Position numbers and translations under genes: made by a program. The notes beneath the pieces are model-generated. The model was not told where the DNA came from, searched no databases, and saw only the letters and a program-made list of their open reading frames with translations. This document shows, in pieces, positions 46,697 to 58,800 of a DNA stretch of 64,000 bases. This DNA is from Thermoascus crustaceus (Eukaryota > Ascomycota > Eurotiomycetes > Eurotiales > Thermoascaceae). The stretch's first letter is position 1, and each line of letters opens with the position of its first letter. The stretch is from the NCBI GenBank assembly GCA_001599835.1, contig BCIC01000002.1:2003137-2067136 (forward strand), read 5' to 3'.

Positions 46697-48584
46697 AACA
46701 AGCTAGCTTCAGTTGTGACGCTTGAAAGGTGGATCCAAATTGCAACCTGAGTGCTTATCCTACTCCTAACATATGATCCTGATACAGATCAGCTCTGTTA
46801 TCTTGTTGATTATACAGTTTATGTACAAACAGTACAATACTCTAGGAGGTAGCTGTCTCGAGTCGTCGATGGTGGATATTCCAAGATCCAAGAGCGCCAA
46901 GGCCATTGGTATTTCCAGAGCTCCTCGCTTGTACAATGGCAGCTTTATGGCAAAGAGGCTGAGCCGAGACTTAATTACCACCTCGTCACCGTACACAGTA
47001 CCCTTACCAGGCCAGTTGTGAAGTACGGAGATGACCCCAATGAGATTTCCTGGTGCACCGCACAGGCACAGACTTTGGCAAGGGTGAGACTTTTTGATAC
47101 TGCCTTTTTTTTATTCTCGCTGTCAGCAGATCAAAAGTTGTCTAGTAATCCTTAAGACTGCTTAATGACCCTCTTTTGATTTTTCTAGGATTCTTACTAG
47201 TTTATTATGTTCATATTAGGTCTACAGTAGACATATACTAAGCAGCTGGTCCGTGGAGTATGCTGGGTTACTTTTAAGTGATTTAGAGCATTGAAAAGGT
47301 AGTAAGTATGCCAGTAGCAAGTTCAAAGGCAGCATCAAAGCATTAAGACTAGCCAGGATCCCTGTCTGTGGAGTGTATCAAAGAATCTTTCCAGGATCCA
47401 CCATAATAGATAGGTACCTACTTCGACGCGGGATCTTTCTCGGGTCTTCGGGTTGCCTTGTCAAACCGACGATTACAGGAAGGAAGGATATGCGGTATTC
47501 CTGCGTCAGGACCAATTCTTGTTGACTACCCCTGCTCCTTTAGTCGAGTGTCAAGTGTCTTTTTTTCTCTCTTGTTCTGCGAGAATGGATCGCCGTCCTG
47601 CAGGCCGCACCTGGGCAGAGCTGAGGTATTATTCCGCTGCATACGCTACTGCAGGCGAGAGTCCCCGCCGTCGTGGGAGGTGACCACTGGACGGGGATAG
47701 GATGAATCGTGAGGTGGGCCATCTAGTACGGGCGCCTTCAGGCTTCTTGTCGCCCTGAGTGCCCGAGACCACGACTCGTGATCCTTCTCCACCCGTACAG
47801 ATTGCTTGCCTGGTGAGTCTCGACCATCTTCCCTGTTCGGGCTCGCTGCGTCCGTTCGCTGCAGGAGAAGCAAAAGCATTATTTGACACTATATCCGTCA
47901 CCTGTGTAGATCCACTCCGCCATCGATATTATTATTATTAGAGTATGGATCTAGTCCGGGCCCGCAAATGAGCACACCACTCGGGCGCACACCCTCCTGA
48001 ACTCTAGGGACATCCATCACACCCCTCTCCACCCATGCATGCATGAAGGTCGTTGGCCTTGCCCTCTCAGCGCCTCCCACGCTCCTACTGCCCAATATAC
48101 ATTCTTTTCTCGCTTGCGAGCCTTGGCTCGATATCGTTATATGCTCTCGTCTTTCCCGGTTCAACCATCTTCCCATGACTCCATATTCCTCACCTATCAC
48201 ACCATCTGTCTTGTCATCAGCACCTATTGCGGCTGCCAATATCTCACCTAGCACCTCACGTCCAGGCCGCTGCCGTCTGCGTGACGTGCGGAGAATGGAT
48301 ATGAAGTGGTGGCTATGAGGCGATCATCTTATTCCAGCTCGAGATTTTTCTGCCATTATTAGTAGCTCGTCCATCCGCCGTTCTGCTCTTCGACTTCGCC
48401 CGGCTTTCCCCTCTTATCCGCTCTGTCAGTGCTAGATAATTTTTCCTCAAAAGCCATTCGTTCTTCGCTTTTCTGAGCGTCTTTGTACACCGTTTTTTCT
48501 CTCGACGCCTCCGCTGATCGGACCGTTACCATTTGAACCATCTCATCACGCCGCTTACACAGTCTTATCATCACATTGAACGAT
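46697..48584. other. Intergenic region between dad2 and the Ecl1-like gene
   Basis: About 1.9 kb with no gene I can support. A 76-codon minus-strand frame (46,996-46,766) has no recognised family. The later part, from about 47,950, is pyrimidine-rich and probably makes a long 5' leader for the Ecl1-like gene. A short (ATT)n run lies near 47,927-47,940. Confidence 0.4.
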
Positions 48585-49046
48585 ATGGCAATGGAGTGGT
48601 CTCTGGACTTCTGTCTGGTCTGCGACCGGCAGACTTTTGGGGGGGCCTATTGTTCCCAGGCCTGTAGACTCGCGGAGCTAGATCAGCTCTCGTCTGACCA
48701 TGGGCCGTCCTCTCCTACCGCTTCTAATGCAGGCAAGGGGGTGTCAGAAAATATGCCTTTAAACTCTGCAATGGATTCTACGACCCACAGATATTCGGCA
48801 GCAAGATTTGGCCAGCCGATGGCTACACCGATCACCCGCGGGCATAGCAATCTTCTCTCGGATGTTACGCCGTCTTCGTCGCGAGTTTTATGTCCCTCAT
48901 CATCTCAAACATCGCTCTCATCTCTACAAAGCGCCTCATCTTCGCAACCGCTGGCGTTGTCGGATCGGGTGCGGGACGAATTACGAGATTATGCTAGTTG
49001 TTTCGATCAAGTCCGTGACTGGAAGAGACGGCTGACTACCTTGTAA
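48585..49046 (+). CDS. Ecl1-like lifespan/stress regulatory factor
   Basis: Single exon, 462 nt, 153 residues. The N-terminal segment EWSLDFCLVCDRQT, then AYCSQACRLAEL, is the cysteine signature of the fungal Ecl1 family, with C10, C13, C23 and C27 as a CX2C-X9-CX3C set that can bind a metal. In fission yeast, Ecl1 proteins extend chronological lifespan and act in nutrient-starvation responses, including zinc limitation. The rest is Ser/Thr/Gln-rich and disordered, with a short basic end (DWKRRLTTL). There are two nearby ATGs (48,585 and 48,591); the first is used. The long pyrimidine-rich upstream region would suit translational or stress control. Confidence 0.8.
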   Translation: MAMEWSLDFCLVCDRQTFGGAYCSQACRLAELDQLSSDHGPSSPTASNAGKGVSENMPLNSAMDSTTHRYSAARFGQPMATPITRGHSNLLSDVTPSSSRVLCPSSSQTSLSSLQSASSSQPLALSDRVRDELRDYASCFDQVRDWKRRLTTL

Positions 49047-49760
49047 CGCATGCATCTTCTCAGAGTTTGCTTGTCCCTTACTTTTATTCAGCTACGCAAG
49101 TTGCCCGGGAGTTTTACTGTATTAAAGTGCCCCATAATGTCCTTGGGGCGGTTGTGGGATCTAATCCACGCGATCATTGTGCCTTATGACATGTTGGGTC
49201 CTTCTCCACCTTCTATCCACAGAGGACTTCCTTTCCTGGACGACGTTTTGGTGTGCTTTCCCTGACGTTCTCTATACCTCGTGAGCCACGAGCTTTAAGG
49301 TTCTTCTCTCCCTTGTTGATATCATATACCCAATTCCGTTACCATACGATTTCTCTGTTGTGTACGAAAACCATGTGTTTCCATGAGATTGATTAACATA
49401 CATTGTTGTGATGAGAAATAAAAAAAGAATATCTGTTCTGATGCTATATAATTGGTATGGTATTCCCGGTCCCACAGACGTATTTGAAGCAATCCTGTTC
49501 CGAGCATCGGGAAATTGAATCACCTTGCTCCGAAACCCCATTAGCACCTGGGTACCTACTCTGAACACGAAGCGTGGCATACACTGTTTAGGAATGCTAC
49601 ATCCGTATGACCTTTCTAGGTCTAGACCTCCTTCTGTATCCATCCAAGTCCTTAATCAGCCAAGTATTGTGAACCGGCTTCCCTCATGTATGGGACATGA
49701 AAGATGGCGCACATAGCCCTGGACTACTTAATTTTTATTGCATTTTATGTGACCTCACGT
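49047..49760. other. Convergent intergenic region downstream of the Ecl1-like gene and P450 relic
   Basis: Contains 3' untranslated sequence of the Ecl1-like gene and the downstream flank of the P450 relic. A 123-codon minus-strand frame (49,643-49,272) has no recognisable domain and is probably chance. Confidence 0.35.
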
Positions 49761-51464
49761 TCAATGACAGTCTGCATGAAAAGTTGACAGGGTCCTCTTT
49801 AGGATATTCTTGTTTCTAGGGACGAACTTGGCCCTGTATTTTCCTGGGATAGCCACTAAACTTGTCGGATCGGAAACACCCTTTATAGGATGCCACTCAA
49901 CATCGTCATGCTTCTCGATTTTGTAGCTGTTAAGCATGCGAAGGAAGACCAAATAGAGTTCGCGATTTGCTAGTAAAGAGCCTGCACACATGCGGTAGCC
50001 CAAGCCATAAGTTGAACAATGGTGCTTCTGGTTGCTCGAGCCATCTTTCGGGTCGAAATTCTTCCGGGTCGGTCCAGATTTCAGGATCTACCATGTAATT
50101 AGCTTGACGGCTGATCCTCTCAGAGTCAAAGGGTTTCTTTCACAGACCCATATTACATGCCCACGCATTTAGAAAGAAGATTGTGCCCTTAGGAATCACG
50201 GTTCCCTCATAAGATACGTCTTTGATGGAGGCTCGCGGAAGTGCGAGACGCAGGACCGTGTAGTATCTAGTTTATATCATCAGCAGCTAAACGGAATGGC
50301 AAGGAGCCTAGAAGTAAAGAATATATGTACCGCAGGCACTCTTTAACGAGGGCCGCAATATATGCACATTCCTGGGCATCCTGGGCATCACAAAGTGGCT
50401 GTTCTTCAATATACATTTCCCTAATTGCTTCCGCAGCCCTTTCTTGAAAAGGCGATGCTCCATGCGACAAATGTCGTGATGGTGTCCAGTCCCCCGGACA
50501 GCATAGTCAAGCTAACTGACGTGAGTTCTTCTTTACTCAGCTTTGCCTCTTTATCGAGGATGGCATTTGCTTGGATGCAAGGTCGGTGTATCCCCTTCTC
50601 TATTCGCTCATCCAGACCACGGTTAAGGTCCCTAAGATAAGTACTTGTCGCGACGATTTCTCATCTCCCTGGCCTTCTGTGAACCGACATTAAATGGATT
50701 AAGTCACAGAAGAGGAACATAGTCCTGGAGGTTTCCAGTGGTGCTTCTGAATTTGCTGATCTCCTCGAACAGTTCTTCCTCCTGCGACGCCATGCGAATA
50801 CCCCAGTTGAGAGTCAAGGCTAAACTCAAGCTGAGGCGTTGGATCATAGGCATCGGATCCACAGGTGTTTCTCCAGCGTTACCGTATTTTAGCAACTCTG
50901 CCACAAATTCCTGTTTCGAGATCCAAGTGCGGCACGTAGGTTTGAATTGATGGTCGATTGAGAGCCGATGCTACACCTTTCCTTCGCCTTTTCAGAGAGT
51001 CACTGTATGGAGATGTCCCTATGGTCGTCCCAGCAGTATCGGAGAGAATCTGAGGTATAGGGTTAGGCCAATGGATGATGTTAAGGACGAACGAGCTAGC
51101 TTGCCTTGTGAAAGGTATAGAATTCGGGTCTCGAGCTTAGAGCCTGGGAGTTCTGCCCTAAGAGAATCTTGGCCGAAGCTCCAGACTTCACGATGATGGG
51201 AACATTTCCAAGTTGGAGTTGATAAACAGCGCCATGTGTCCTAGATCATTGACGGTACTGCTCTGCTGCGTTCGTACGTATTTGTGCGAGATTGCCAATA
51301 AGCGGCAGACCAGAAGGGCCCTTAATTCCAGGAACACAAGCTGAGCAACGGATGAATTCGTTGATTATTACATACAGCGTCGGAACGACGAATGCAGCTA
51401 CAGCGAGCAATTGCCAAGGACATTCGGGTGCATCGAGCCGCAAGAATGATAAGGTCACACCCAA
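49761..51464 (-). pseudogene. Cytochrome P450 pseudogene, CYP504-like (phenylacetate hydroxylase family)
   Basis: Minus-strand sequence covers a whole P450: membrane anchor (LLAVAAFVVPTLYVIINEF), proline hinge (GIKGPSGLPLIGNLAQ), helix I (LTMLSGGLDTITTFVAW), helix K (ALVKECLRY), PERF region (WTDPEEFRPERWLEQ), haem loop (YGLGYRMCAGSLLANREL) and C-terminal VSDPTSLVAIPGKY. The GGLDT helix I and SDPTSL tail suggest CYP504, the phenylacetate and 3-hydroxyphenylacetate hydroxylases. The gene is broken many times: TGA at 51,246-51,248 where Trp is expected, TGA at 50,704-50,706 where Arg is expected, another TGA near 50,147, frameshifts near 50,905 and 50,640, a small deletion with frame change just after helix I (near 50,455), and one extra base before the haem loop (near 50,012). 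No in-frame ATG opens the anchor. It cannot make a working enzyme. Confidence 0.85.
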
Positions 51465-53887
51465 TGCCGTGGTAGATACCTATTATTCAGATTAAGGGTA
51501 CAGTCAAAAGCTTGATATAAAGGTCGCGACGTTAGGGCCACACTTTATCTGACGGGAGCTGTTTGCGTCTGTAGAGCAGCAGAGCGATAAAATATTTTTT
51601 TGTTCCTAGTAGAAGATAGAACAGCGACGAGTGTCCTTGCCAGGAGGAAAAGAGCTTTTATTGCAGAGTCCATGGCAGTAGTAGAATATCTGTAACAGGA
51701 CCGGACGTCCTAGCAGCCGACCTGATTCCGCACTCGGAATGTTTCCGCAGAGCGATCCAACAACCTCATGGTCGGGATTACGGGTTATCGATTGCAAAAG
51801 TTGTGAGGTCATGAAGGTGTGGAACAAGCTCAAACCTTCTATCAAAGGTGGTTGCATCCCAACTATGACTCGCTCGTCCTTTTTTCTGATACCAATGCCG
51901 CCGCATCTGTCTCCCAGGTCTTCCATTTATCCAGACAGAGCTACAAGACGAAGTACAGATATGCAGCCTGAACTGTCCTCATTCGGTTGTGCTGGGGTAT
52001 CCCTGCTGCTCCAATTTTGTTTGCTCTTACCCCACACATCCCCGCAATGTCTCTTTTCGCATCGCACACGTCGGAAGTCGAGCTATCCCCGTTTTCTCTT
52101 TAGATACTCACCCAGCAGCTGGAATGGCTAGTCTGAGGATGCTGGGGGCCAAAGGAATTTCGGACTTGGGCAACATGTAATGTGTGAAGTACACTCAAAA
52201 TGCCATGCGCACATGGATGTACCCAGAATAGAAACATATCACCATAGTATTACATGTCTTAGGTTGTGCCAAAGAATCGTACTACCATTGCAATGGGTTT
52301 AAGCCTACCAGCCCGTTCCCTTGTTTTCAAGTACAAAATGGACCGAAATGGGTAGCTCTGCATCGCTGCGTGGAATCCCCACAGATCGGCTTCGCAGTAG
52401 AGAGTAAGAGATAGGCTCATAAGCTGCTACTGATGTAAGCGAGCTCTTAAGATTGATCAGACCATCAAGACTGGCGCATAGCTTTATATACCTCACACAA
52501 GGCTGGGATGGCAACGATAGGCTGATAATGGACTGAAGACCATGGTGTCACCTATCTCACCACGCTATTCACTGCGCCAATTCTAGACCAGCGGGCTCCA
52601 TTAATCAGTGGTTGTCATCTGCAGACTGCACAGAGTGCATCGACGGCAGCATGCTCCGTATTCAGTGAAGAGCAGCAGCAACAACAGTACTAGGGTTGTA
52701 AGGACTGTATCACTTGTACATGGAGCAGTTGAAATGAGCCAAAAGAGGATGATGAGGTGCTCTGAGTAACTCTATGTTCAACGGCATATAGCAGAAGAGG
52801 TAACCCGAAGCAAACATCTTCCAATGGCAAAGTGCTAAGGACGCGTGGCACCTCTCCCAGGGCGCCAATCGCATCGGTGGCTGAACTATGACAGATGCTT
52901 CTTCTGACTCACAATGGAGTTCAAAATCTCGAACAAAAAAAAGGAAGGGAAAAAGGGGGGGGCGAAGGGGGGAAAGGTTATCAAGTTTGCACGGTCTTCA
53001 CCGCCGCGCAGGTGACCAAATCCAGATAGAGCTGAGAAGTGCGGCAAGGAAAGCTGCCAAGGCAGGTCTAGGCAGTGGAGCTGGAGCATCTCATATGATC
53101 TCGGACCCCATTCTCCAGGATCACGTTCATATTTTTTTCATAGGTTTTTCAGAGTCACATGCGGCTCTGAGGATCGGAGAGCACGTCCGCCTGCAGATCC
53201 ATGGCGGCCCCATCCACGCGCTCCCGGGCCGAGCTGGCGATTGGTGGGAGATTTGTGCCCTGCCCCGGTTTGCGCAGATTCGCCGTCATCGTCGCCAGCG
53301 ACGGAAGGTCTGGCGCGCCTGGCAGCCGGGCCGCAGGCCGCAGGTACCTCCAATCACAGCGGCAGCCCGCCTACATCCCAGGTACCCAGGTTCCTGTAGC
53401 TTGCTTTGGGGCCGGTTGCGCTACGACCTTGGAATTCACCACTATTAGATTACATCCGCGCGGTTCTCCCAAATAGGAACGCCGCACGCCCACCTACCCC
53501 CCTCCCCACCTCCCTCCGACCCCCAGCCTGCATTGTACGACTTCTCCGTGCTCCCTCCCTCTCCCTCTTTTTTTATCTCTCACGTTGTCTCTCCTACCGT
53601 AGCTCTGCCTGTCTTCCCTTGCTCTCCTTGTATCATCATCCTATCTCGCCCTGTGAAGCTTCGCCCTTTTGTTGTATTTCCATCCTGGTCATTATTCTTA
53701 TCTCCTAAATCCATACCATTGAACGGTCTGCCCTCCGCGATAGAGATTCAAACGCTAGATCGATACACCACATTCAAGTGCATTATTATTTCATTGCCTC
53801 TGTCCCGACACAGTCACCCGGAGATAATCCGTCCGGCCCAAACCCTTTATCCCAACCCAAGCTTCGATCAGCTGTCGGCATATCGGA
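51465..53887. other. Intergenic region upstream of the glycerol-3-phosphate dehydrogenase gene
   Basis: About 2.4 kb. Two overlapping frames around 51,606-52,131 (one per strand) show no known domain. From about 52,880 the DNA is GC-rich, and 53,470-53,690 is a strongly CT-rich tract of the kind found in fungal promoters near transcription starts. This is most likely the promoter and 5' leader of the downstream gene. Confidence 0.4.
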
Positions 53888-56190
53888 ATGGCTGCCCGAC
53901 ACTCTCGTCGATTTCTGCGGCCACTCCTCTACGCCTCCGCTGCCGCAGCAGCTGGAGCAGGTGTCCTCTATATCTCGTACCGCCCGCGCAATATCCCGGG
54001 CTCCGAGGCCCCTGCCGTCCCTCCTCCAGGATACAGTGCTGGAAAGCTAGTGCCTCCGAACTTTCCCCGGGTCAAGTCCCGCGATGAGCAGATCAGGGAT
54101 CTTAAGCGCAGCTCAGAGAATTCAGATCAGGACAGTCAGAAGGGGGATGTATATGATCTTCTGGTCATTGGCGGTGGCGCTACAGGCTCAGGAATTGCGC
54201 TTGATGCTGCCACTCGAGGCTTGAAAGTTGCTGTGGTGGAAAGGGATGACTTCAGCGCTGGAACGAGCAGCAAGAGCACGAAATTGGTCCACGGTGGTGT
54301 TAGATATCTCGAGAAGGCCGTGTGGGAGCTAGACTACAATCAGTATGCTTGCGCGTAACATGTCTTGGCCATTAAGCTCAACTGACACTCCGCTCTTAGG
54401 TACGCTCTTGTCAAGGAGGCCCTGCGCGAACGGAAGTACTTCTTAAAAACTGCTCCCCATCTTTCGATGTGGCTACCAATCATGGTTCCAGTTCAAAAAT
54501 GGTGGCAAGCTCCGTATTTCTGGGCTGGTACAAAATTCTACGACTTCCTTGCAGGTTCGGAGGGCATAGAAAGTTCATATTTCCTTACGAAGAGTAAAGC
54601 ATTGGAAGCCTTCCCTATGCTGAAGAAGGATGATCTATTCGGAGCTTTGGTTTACTATGGTATGGTCGCGACCCTGCCGACAATTCCACCCAGATGCAAC
54701 TAACACCGTGCAGATGGAGCACACAATGATTCTAGAATGAATGTGTCTCTGGCGATGACGGCTGCGTTATACGGAAGTACAGTCGTAAACCACATGGAGG
54801 TAACAGGGCTGACAAAAGATGCCTCGGGCAAGCTTAATGGCGCCCGAGTGAAGGATCTCATCGCCGAGAAGAATGGCGAGAAGCCAGAGGAGTTCACTGT
54901 CCGAGCAAAGGGCATCATAAACGCCACCGGTCCTTTCACTGACTCGATCAGAAAAATGGATGATCCCAGCGTGCAAGAGATAGTGGCCCCAAGTTCTGGT
55001 GTTCACGTGATCCTCCCAGGGTATTACAGTCCTTCTAACATGGGTCTTATCGATCCTTCCACATCTGATGGCCGTGTAATCTTTTTCCTCCCTTGGCAGG
55101 GTAATACGATTGCTGGAACCACTGATCAACCTACGGAGATTACTCCCCACCCACTACCTTCTGAGAAAGATATCAACTGGATTCTTTCTGAAATTCGAGG
55201 CTACCTAGCCCCTGATATCAATGTCAGACGGGGCGATGTCCTTGCTGCATGGTCCGGAATTCGACCTCTGGTGCGGGATCCCAAGACCAAGAATACCGAG
55301 GCTTTGGTCCGTAACCATCTCATCACAGTCTCTCCGTCAGGCTTGTTGACCTGTGCGGGTGGGAAGTGGACCACCTATCGTCAGATGGCAGAAGAAGCTG
55401 TGGACGAGGCCATCAAGACCTTCGGTCTTCAGACACGTGAAGTATCGCAGGTTCCAGATATCAGTGGTGTAGGCGGTAGCGGCTTGGTTGCTGATGGTGC
55501 TGTTCTTGATGGCAGCTGTCAGACCCACCAAGTTCGCTTGATAGGTGCCCATGGTTACTCAAAGACTCTCTTCATTAACCTGATTCAGCACTTTGGTCTT
55601 GAAACGGATGTTGCTCAACACCTCACAGAGTCTTATGGAGACCGAGCTTGGCAAGTTGCAGCTTTATCATCACCGACGCACGCTCGTTTCCCCGTTAGGG
55701 GTAAGCGGATATCGCCGCTATATCCTTTCGTTGACGGCGAAGTGCGCTATGCTGTCCGCCACGAATATGCTCAGACCGCGGTAGATGTCATAGCCCGGAG
55801 AACTCGCTTAGCTTTTTTGAACGCACAAGCAGCACTTGAGGCCCTTCCCGGTGTCATTGATTTGATGGCAGAGGAGCTTAAGTGGGACAGCAAGAGGAAG
55901 GATCTTGAGTGGACCGAATCGGTCCGATTTCTCGCCTCGATGGGCCTTCCAAAGAGTCTTCTTGACGTGACCAGAAAGGAAGTCGAAAGCGGAAAGTCAG
56001 CCGAATATGACAGCGCTGAGCGCAAACTCTATCTGAGGGCTGGTAGGTGGTTCTTCAGCGTGCAAGCTCTTGGGGTTTCCAGGACTGACTGTTTTTCTTA
56101 ATAGATGGACCAGCGGATGTGCTGGAGAGTGACCTGCGAGCACCGGCTGGGAACCCGACACTCCACCCTGATGCCCCCGCGAACAGGTAG
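53888..56190 (+). CDS. gut2: FAD-dependent glycerol-3-phosphate dehydrogenase, mitochondrial
   Basis: Exons 53,888-54,342, 54,400-54,659, 54,714-56,042 and 56,105-56,190; 2,130 nt, 709 residues. The enzyme oxidises glycerol-3-phosphate to dihydroxyacetone phosphate and feeds electrons to ubiquinone, in glycerol use and the glycerol-phosphate shuttle. The N-terminus (MAARHSRRFLRPLLYA, then an Ala/Gly-rich hydrophobic stretch to about residue 30) is a mitochondrial presequence with a membrane anchor. The FAD motif GGGATGSG sits at residues 95-102. The family signatures GTSSKSTKLVHGGVRYLE and YYDGAHND are present, the latter formed at the second splice junction. The C-terminal domain (RFPVRGKRISPLYP onward) is complete. 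A 28-residue last exon ends the protein. No lesions. Confidence 0.95.
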
Positions 56191-56909
56191 ATTCCGAAAG
56201 TCAATGGGCATGGTTTGAATACAAGTTCCCATAGAGCTTTTTTGGTTCCTTCTCTTGAATGACAGATAAATATTTTCTTTTATAGAAGCTTGGGCGTTAA
56301 CATGTACTGGGTGCATGTGTAGTGCATGGCATGGGAGTTTGCTTTATTAACGCGGGTGCTGACTGGGTACGATTCCATCTGGATAAGGCAGTGTCATCTC
56401 GGGTCGTATCGCAGTCGATTTGACGAAGGCGTGACAGATGACAGCCTCTGCATAGTATATGAAATTAGGTACCTAGCTTCTGTCCTCGGTCTAGAGGTCG
56501 TGAAGGGCGGGGCAAAAAAGAAACTAATATAAGTCAAATCTTCGTTCTATACACTTCCCTTAGACTTGGGAACTGGCTGCAAACCCCTGGCCTAAATTCG
56601 CTTGCTTATCCATAGCTCCGCACTCGATGTATCCGGCTGTTCCTTCCCTCGCCCACTCCACTGTTACCTTGTCATCTAATCTCAAGGCAAGCGCCATACG
56701 CTGCATTTAATCTGAGTTCCTAGTAGTCCTTTCTACTTACCGGCAGGTCCCTTGAGCTCCCACCCTTGAGGGCCTTCTTTGCTTAACACAACATGTGGAT
56801 CGTATGGTTATCTGCTATTTAATGCCGTCCCGCAGCTTCGCTCGCCTGCTACTAAAGCAAGCAGACCTTTTCCCGTGGCATATCCATTCTGCTGCTCATT
56901 TTCGGTTAC
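56191..56909. other. Intergenic region upstream of the amino-acid permease gene
   Basis: About 720 bp with the gut2 terminator and the permease promoter. No coding frame with family features. Confidence 0.4.
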
Positions 56910-58800
56910 ATGGAGGCTGTTTCGAAGCATGTCGACGTTTTCAAGCCGGTCCTGGGCTTCCCTGGGAGACAATTCGACGGGGTCGACCGGGAACGCGATG
57001 TGGATACCCTTCATCAAGAAAAGAGGATGTTAGATTCAGATGTCAAAAGCCTAGATGAAACTGACCCTTTTGGTAACGAGGATGGTGCCGATGTGAAATA
57101 CAAAACGATGACCTGGTGGTAAGGGATGCCCTTCTTTTTTCAAAAGGAACTTGTAACTTACGATGACCTGAGCTGCAGGCAAGCGGGGATGAGTGAGTCC
57201 AGATTCTGGAGATCAACTGGAAGGATAACGATAACTGAGCTGGAAGCAGTCTTGATAGCTGAGACAATATCACTCGGGATTCTCGCCCTTCCCGCAGCAC
57301 TCTCAACTCTCGGGCTAGTTCCGTATGTTCCACCGGTGGCCTCTTGGTATTACTATAGATTATTTATAGTGACTTTATATAGCGGAGTCTTTGCAATAGT
57401 TGGCATTGGTATCCTCTCCACTTATACTGGGTTCGTCATCGGCCAGTTGAAGCGACGGTACATGCGCATCCATACCATGGCCGACGCAGGCGAGATACTA
57501 CTGGGCAGATTTGGTAAAGAAATTCTTGGAGCAGCGCAACTGATATTCTTTATCTTTATTATGGGCAGCCATATCTTGACCTTCTCCATCATGATGAATG
57601 TCCTAACCGAGCATGCAACCTGCACCATCATATTTGCACTGGTTGGGTTGATCACGTCATTGGTTCTTACTCTCCCACGACGCCTCGAAGACCTCTCCCG
57701 TATCTCTATAGTTAGCTTTATCAGCATCATTGGGGCCGTCTTCACTACGATGGTTGGAGTCTCTGTTGAAAACACTGCGCCCAAGAGCGTCACTCTGTTT
57801 TCGTCACGACCGACTGTCCACGACGCTTTTCTTGCTATCGCCAGTATCATCTTCGCCTACGCCGGCCATGTCGCTTTCTTTACTCTATTCTCCGAACTCA
57901 GAGATATCAGGGAGTATCCCAAAGCTCTAGCGTTATTACAAATTAATGACACTGTTCTCTATACGGTGGCCACCGTCGTTATATACCTCTTTGTGGGCTC
58001 TGACGTTGCTTCCCCGGCTCTGAACTCCGCACGCCCACTGGTGAGAAAGGTAGCATATGGGATTGCGATGCCGACGGTGCGTCTCTCATCTATTGCTCCT
58101 GATAGCAAACCTCTTGGAACCTTGCTAGGCTAACATGGAAGTTTCTAAGATCATCGTTGCTGGAGTTGTTAATGGCCATGTCGCTGTGAAATTTATATAT
58201 GTTCGCATATTCCGCGGGAGCAATGCTATGCACAGGAGATCACTTGTGGCTCGTGGAACATGGTTCCTGATCTGCGCTCTTCTTTGGGTGCTCTCTTGGG
58301 TTATAGCTGAAGCAATACCGGTTTTTAATGACCTCTTGGGCCTTGCGGTAAAGCTTTGCGTCCCAAATAGAGGTACCTAAATATCTTCACTGGATCCTAA
58401 CTAACATCTGACCAGGGATCGCTATTTGCAAGCTGGTTCACTTTCGGTCTCTCCGGTATCTTTTGGCTCCATTTGAACAGAGGCCGCTGGTTCCGGAACT
58501 GGAAAAAGACCTTGCTACTGTTCCTTAATGTTCTAAATATCACTATCGCACTTGTTATGGTAAGTCACTCTCGAAGCTACAACTGGCCTTCAGTAAGAGT
58601 AAGCTCGAAGTAAGAGAATCGGATGGGTTTTTTTATGTTTCACTAATAGAAAAAAAAAACAGTGTCTTGTTGGACTTTATTCTTTCATTATGTCAATCCA
58701 GGAAAGTTTGCATGATAAAACAAGTGGTAGAAGCTTTTCGTGTGTCGACAACTCCCGTCTCCGGAAGAGTTCACCCGATACGTCAAAGTCACACCTTTGA
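56910..58800 (+). CDS. Amino-acid permease, AAAP family (Mtr-like neutral amino-acid transporter)
   Basis: Seven exons: 56,910-57,118; 57,179-57,192; 57,250-57,322; 57,383-58,076; 58,150-58,347; 58,416-58,559; 58,663-58,800. They total 1,470 nt, 489 residues. It belongs to the Aa_trans family, like Neurospora Mtr, and should import neutral amino acids across the plasma membrane with protons. A hydrophilic N-terminus of about 65 residues ends in VKYKTMTWWQAG, followed by about eleven hydrophobic segments starting ILIAETISLGILALP. Other family landmarks are LSTYTGFVIGQLK, ASIIFAYAGHVAFFTLFSEL and FNDLLGLAGSLFASWFTFGL. The C-terminus is hydrophilic (SGRSFSCVDNS). Exon 2 is only 14 nt and supplies QAGM; without it the first helix would not connect in frame. 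All junctions keep phase and no lesion is seen. Confidence 0.9.

Noticed and set aside
46766..46996. 76-codon minus-strand frame after dad2
   Set aside because: Its sequence looks mildly protein-like (KLPLYKRGALEIPMALALL) but there is no family match, no partner exon and it ends in an Ile-rich run.
49272..49643. 123-codon minus-strand frame downstream of the P450 relic
   Set aside because: No recognisable motif and no splice-linked conserved block; probably noncoding flank.
51606..52131. Overlapping frames of 106 (-) and 130 (+) codons
   Set aside because: They overlap each other on opposite strands, neither has a known domain, and neither connects in frame with the P450 relic.
52888..53448. 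186-codon plus-strand open frame upstream of gut2
   Set aside because: Low-complexity Lys/Arg/Gly start and GC-driven openness with no family feature; the region fits a promoter.
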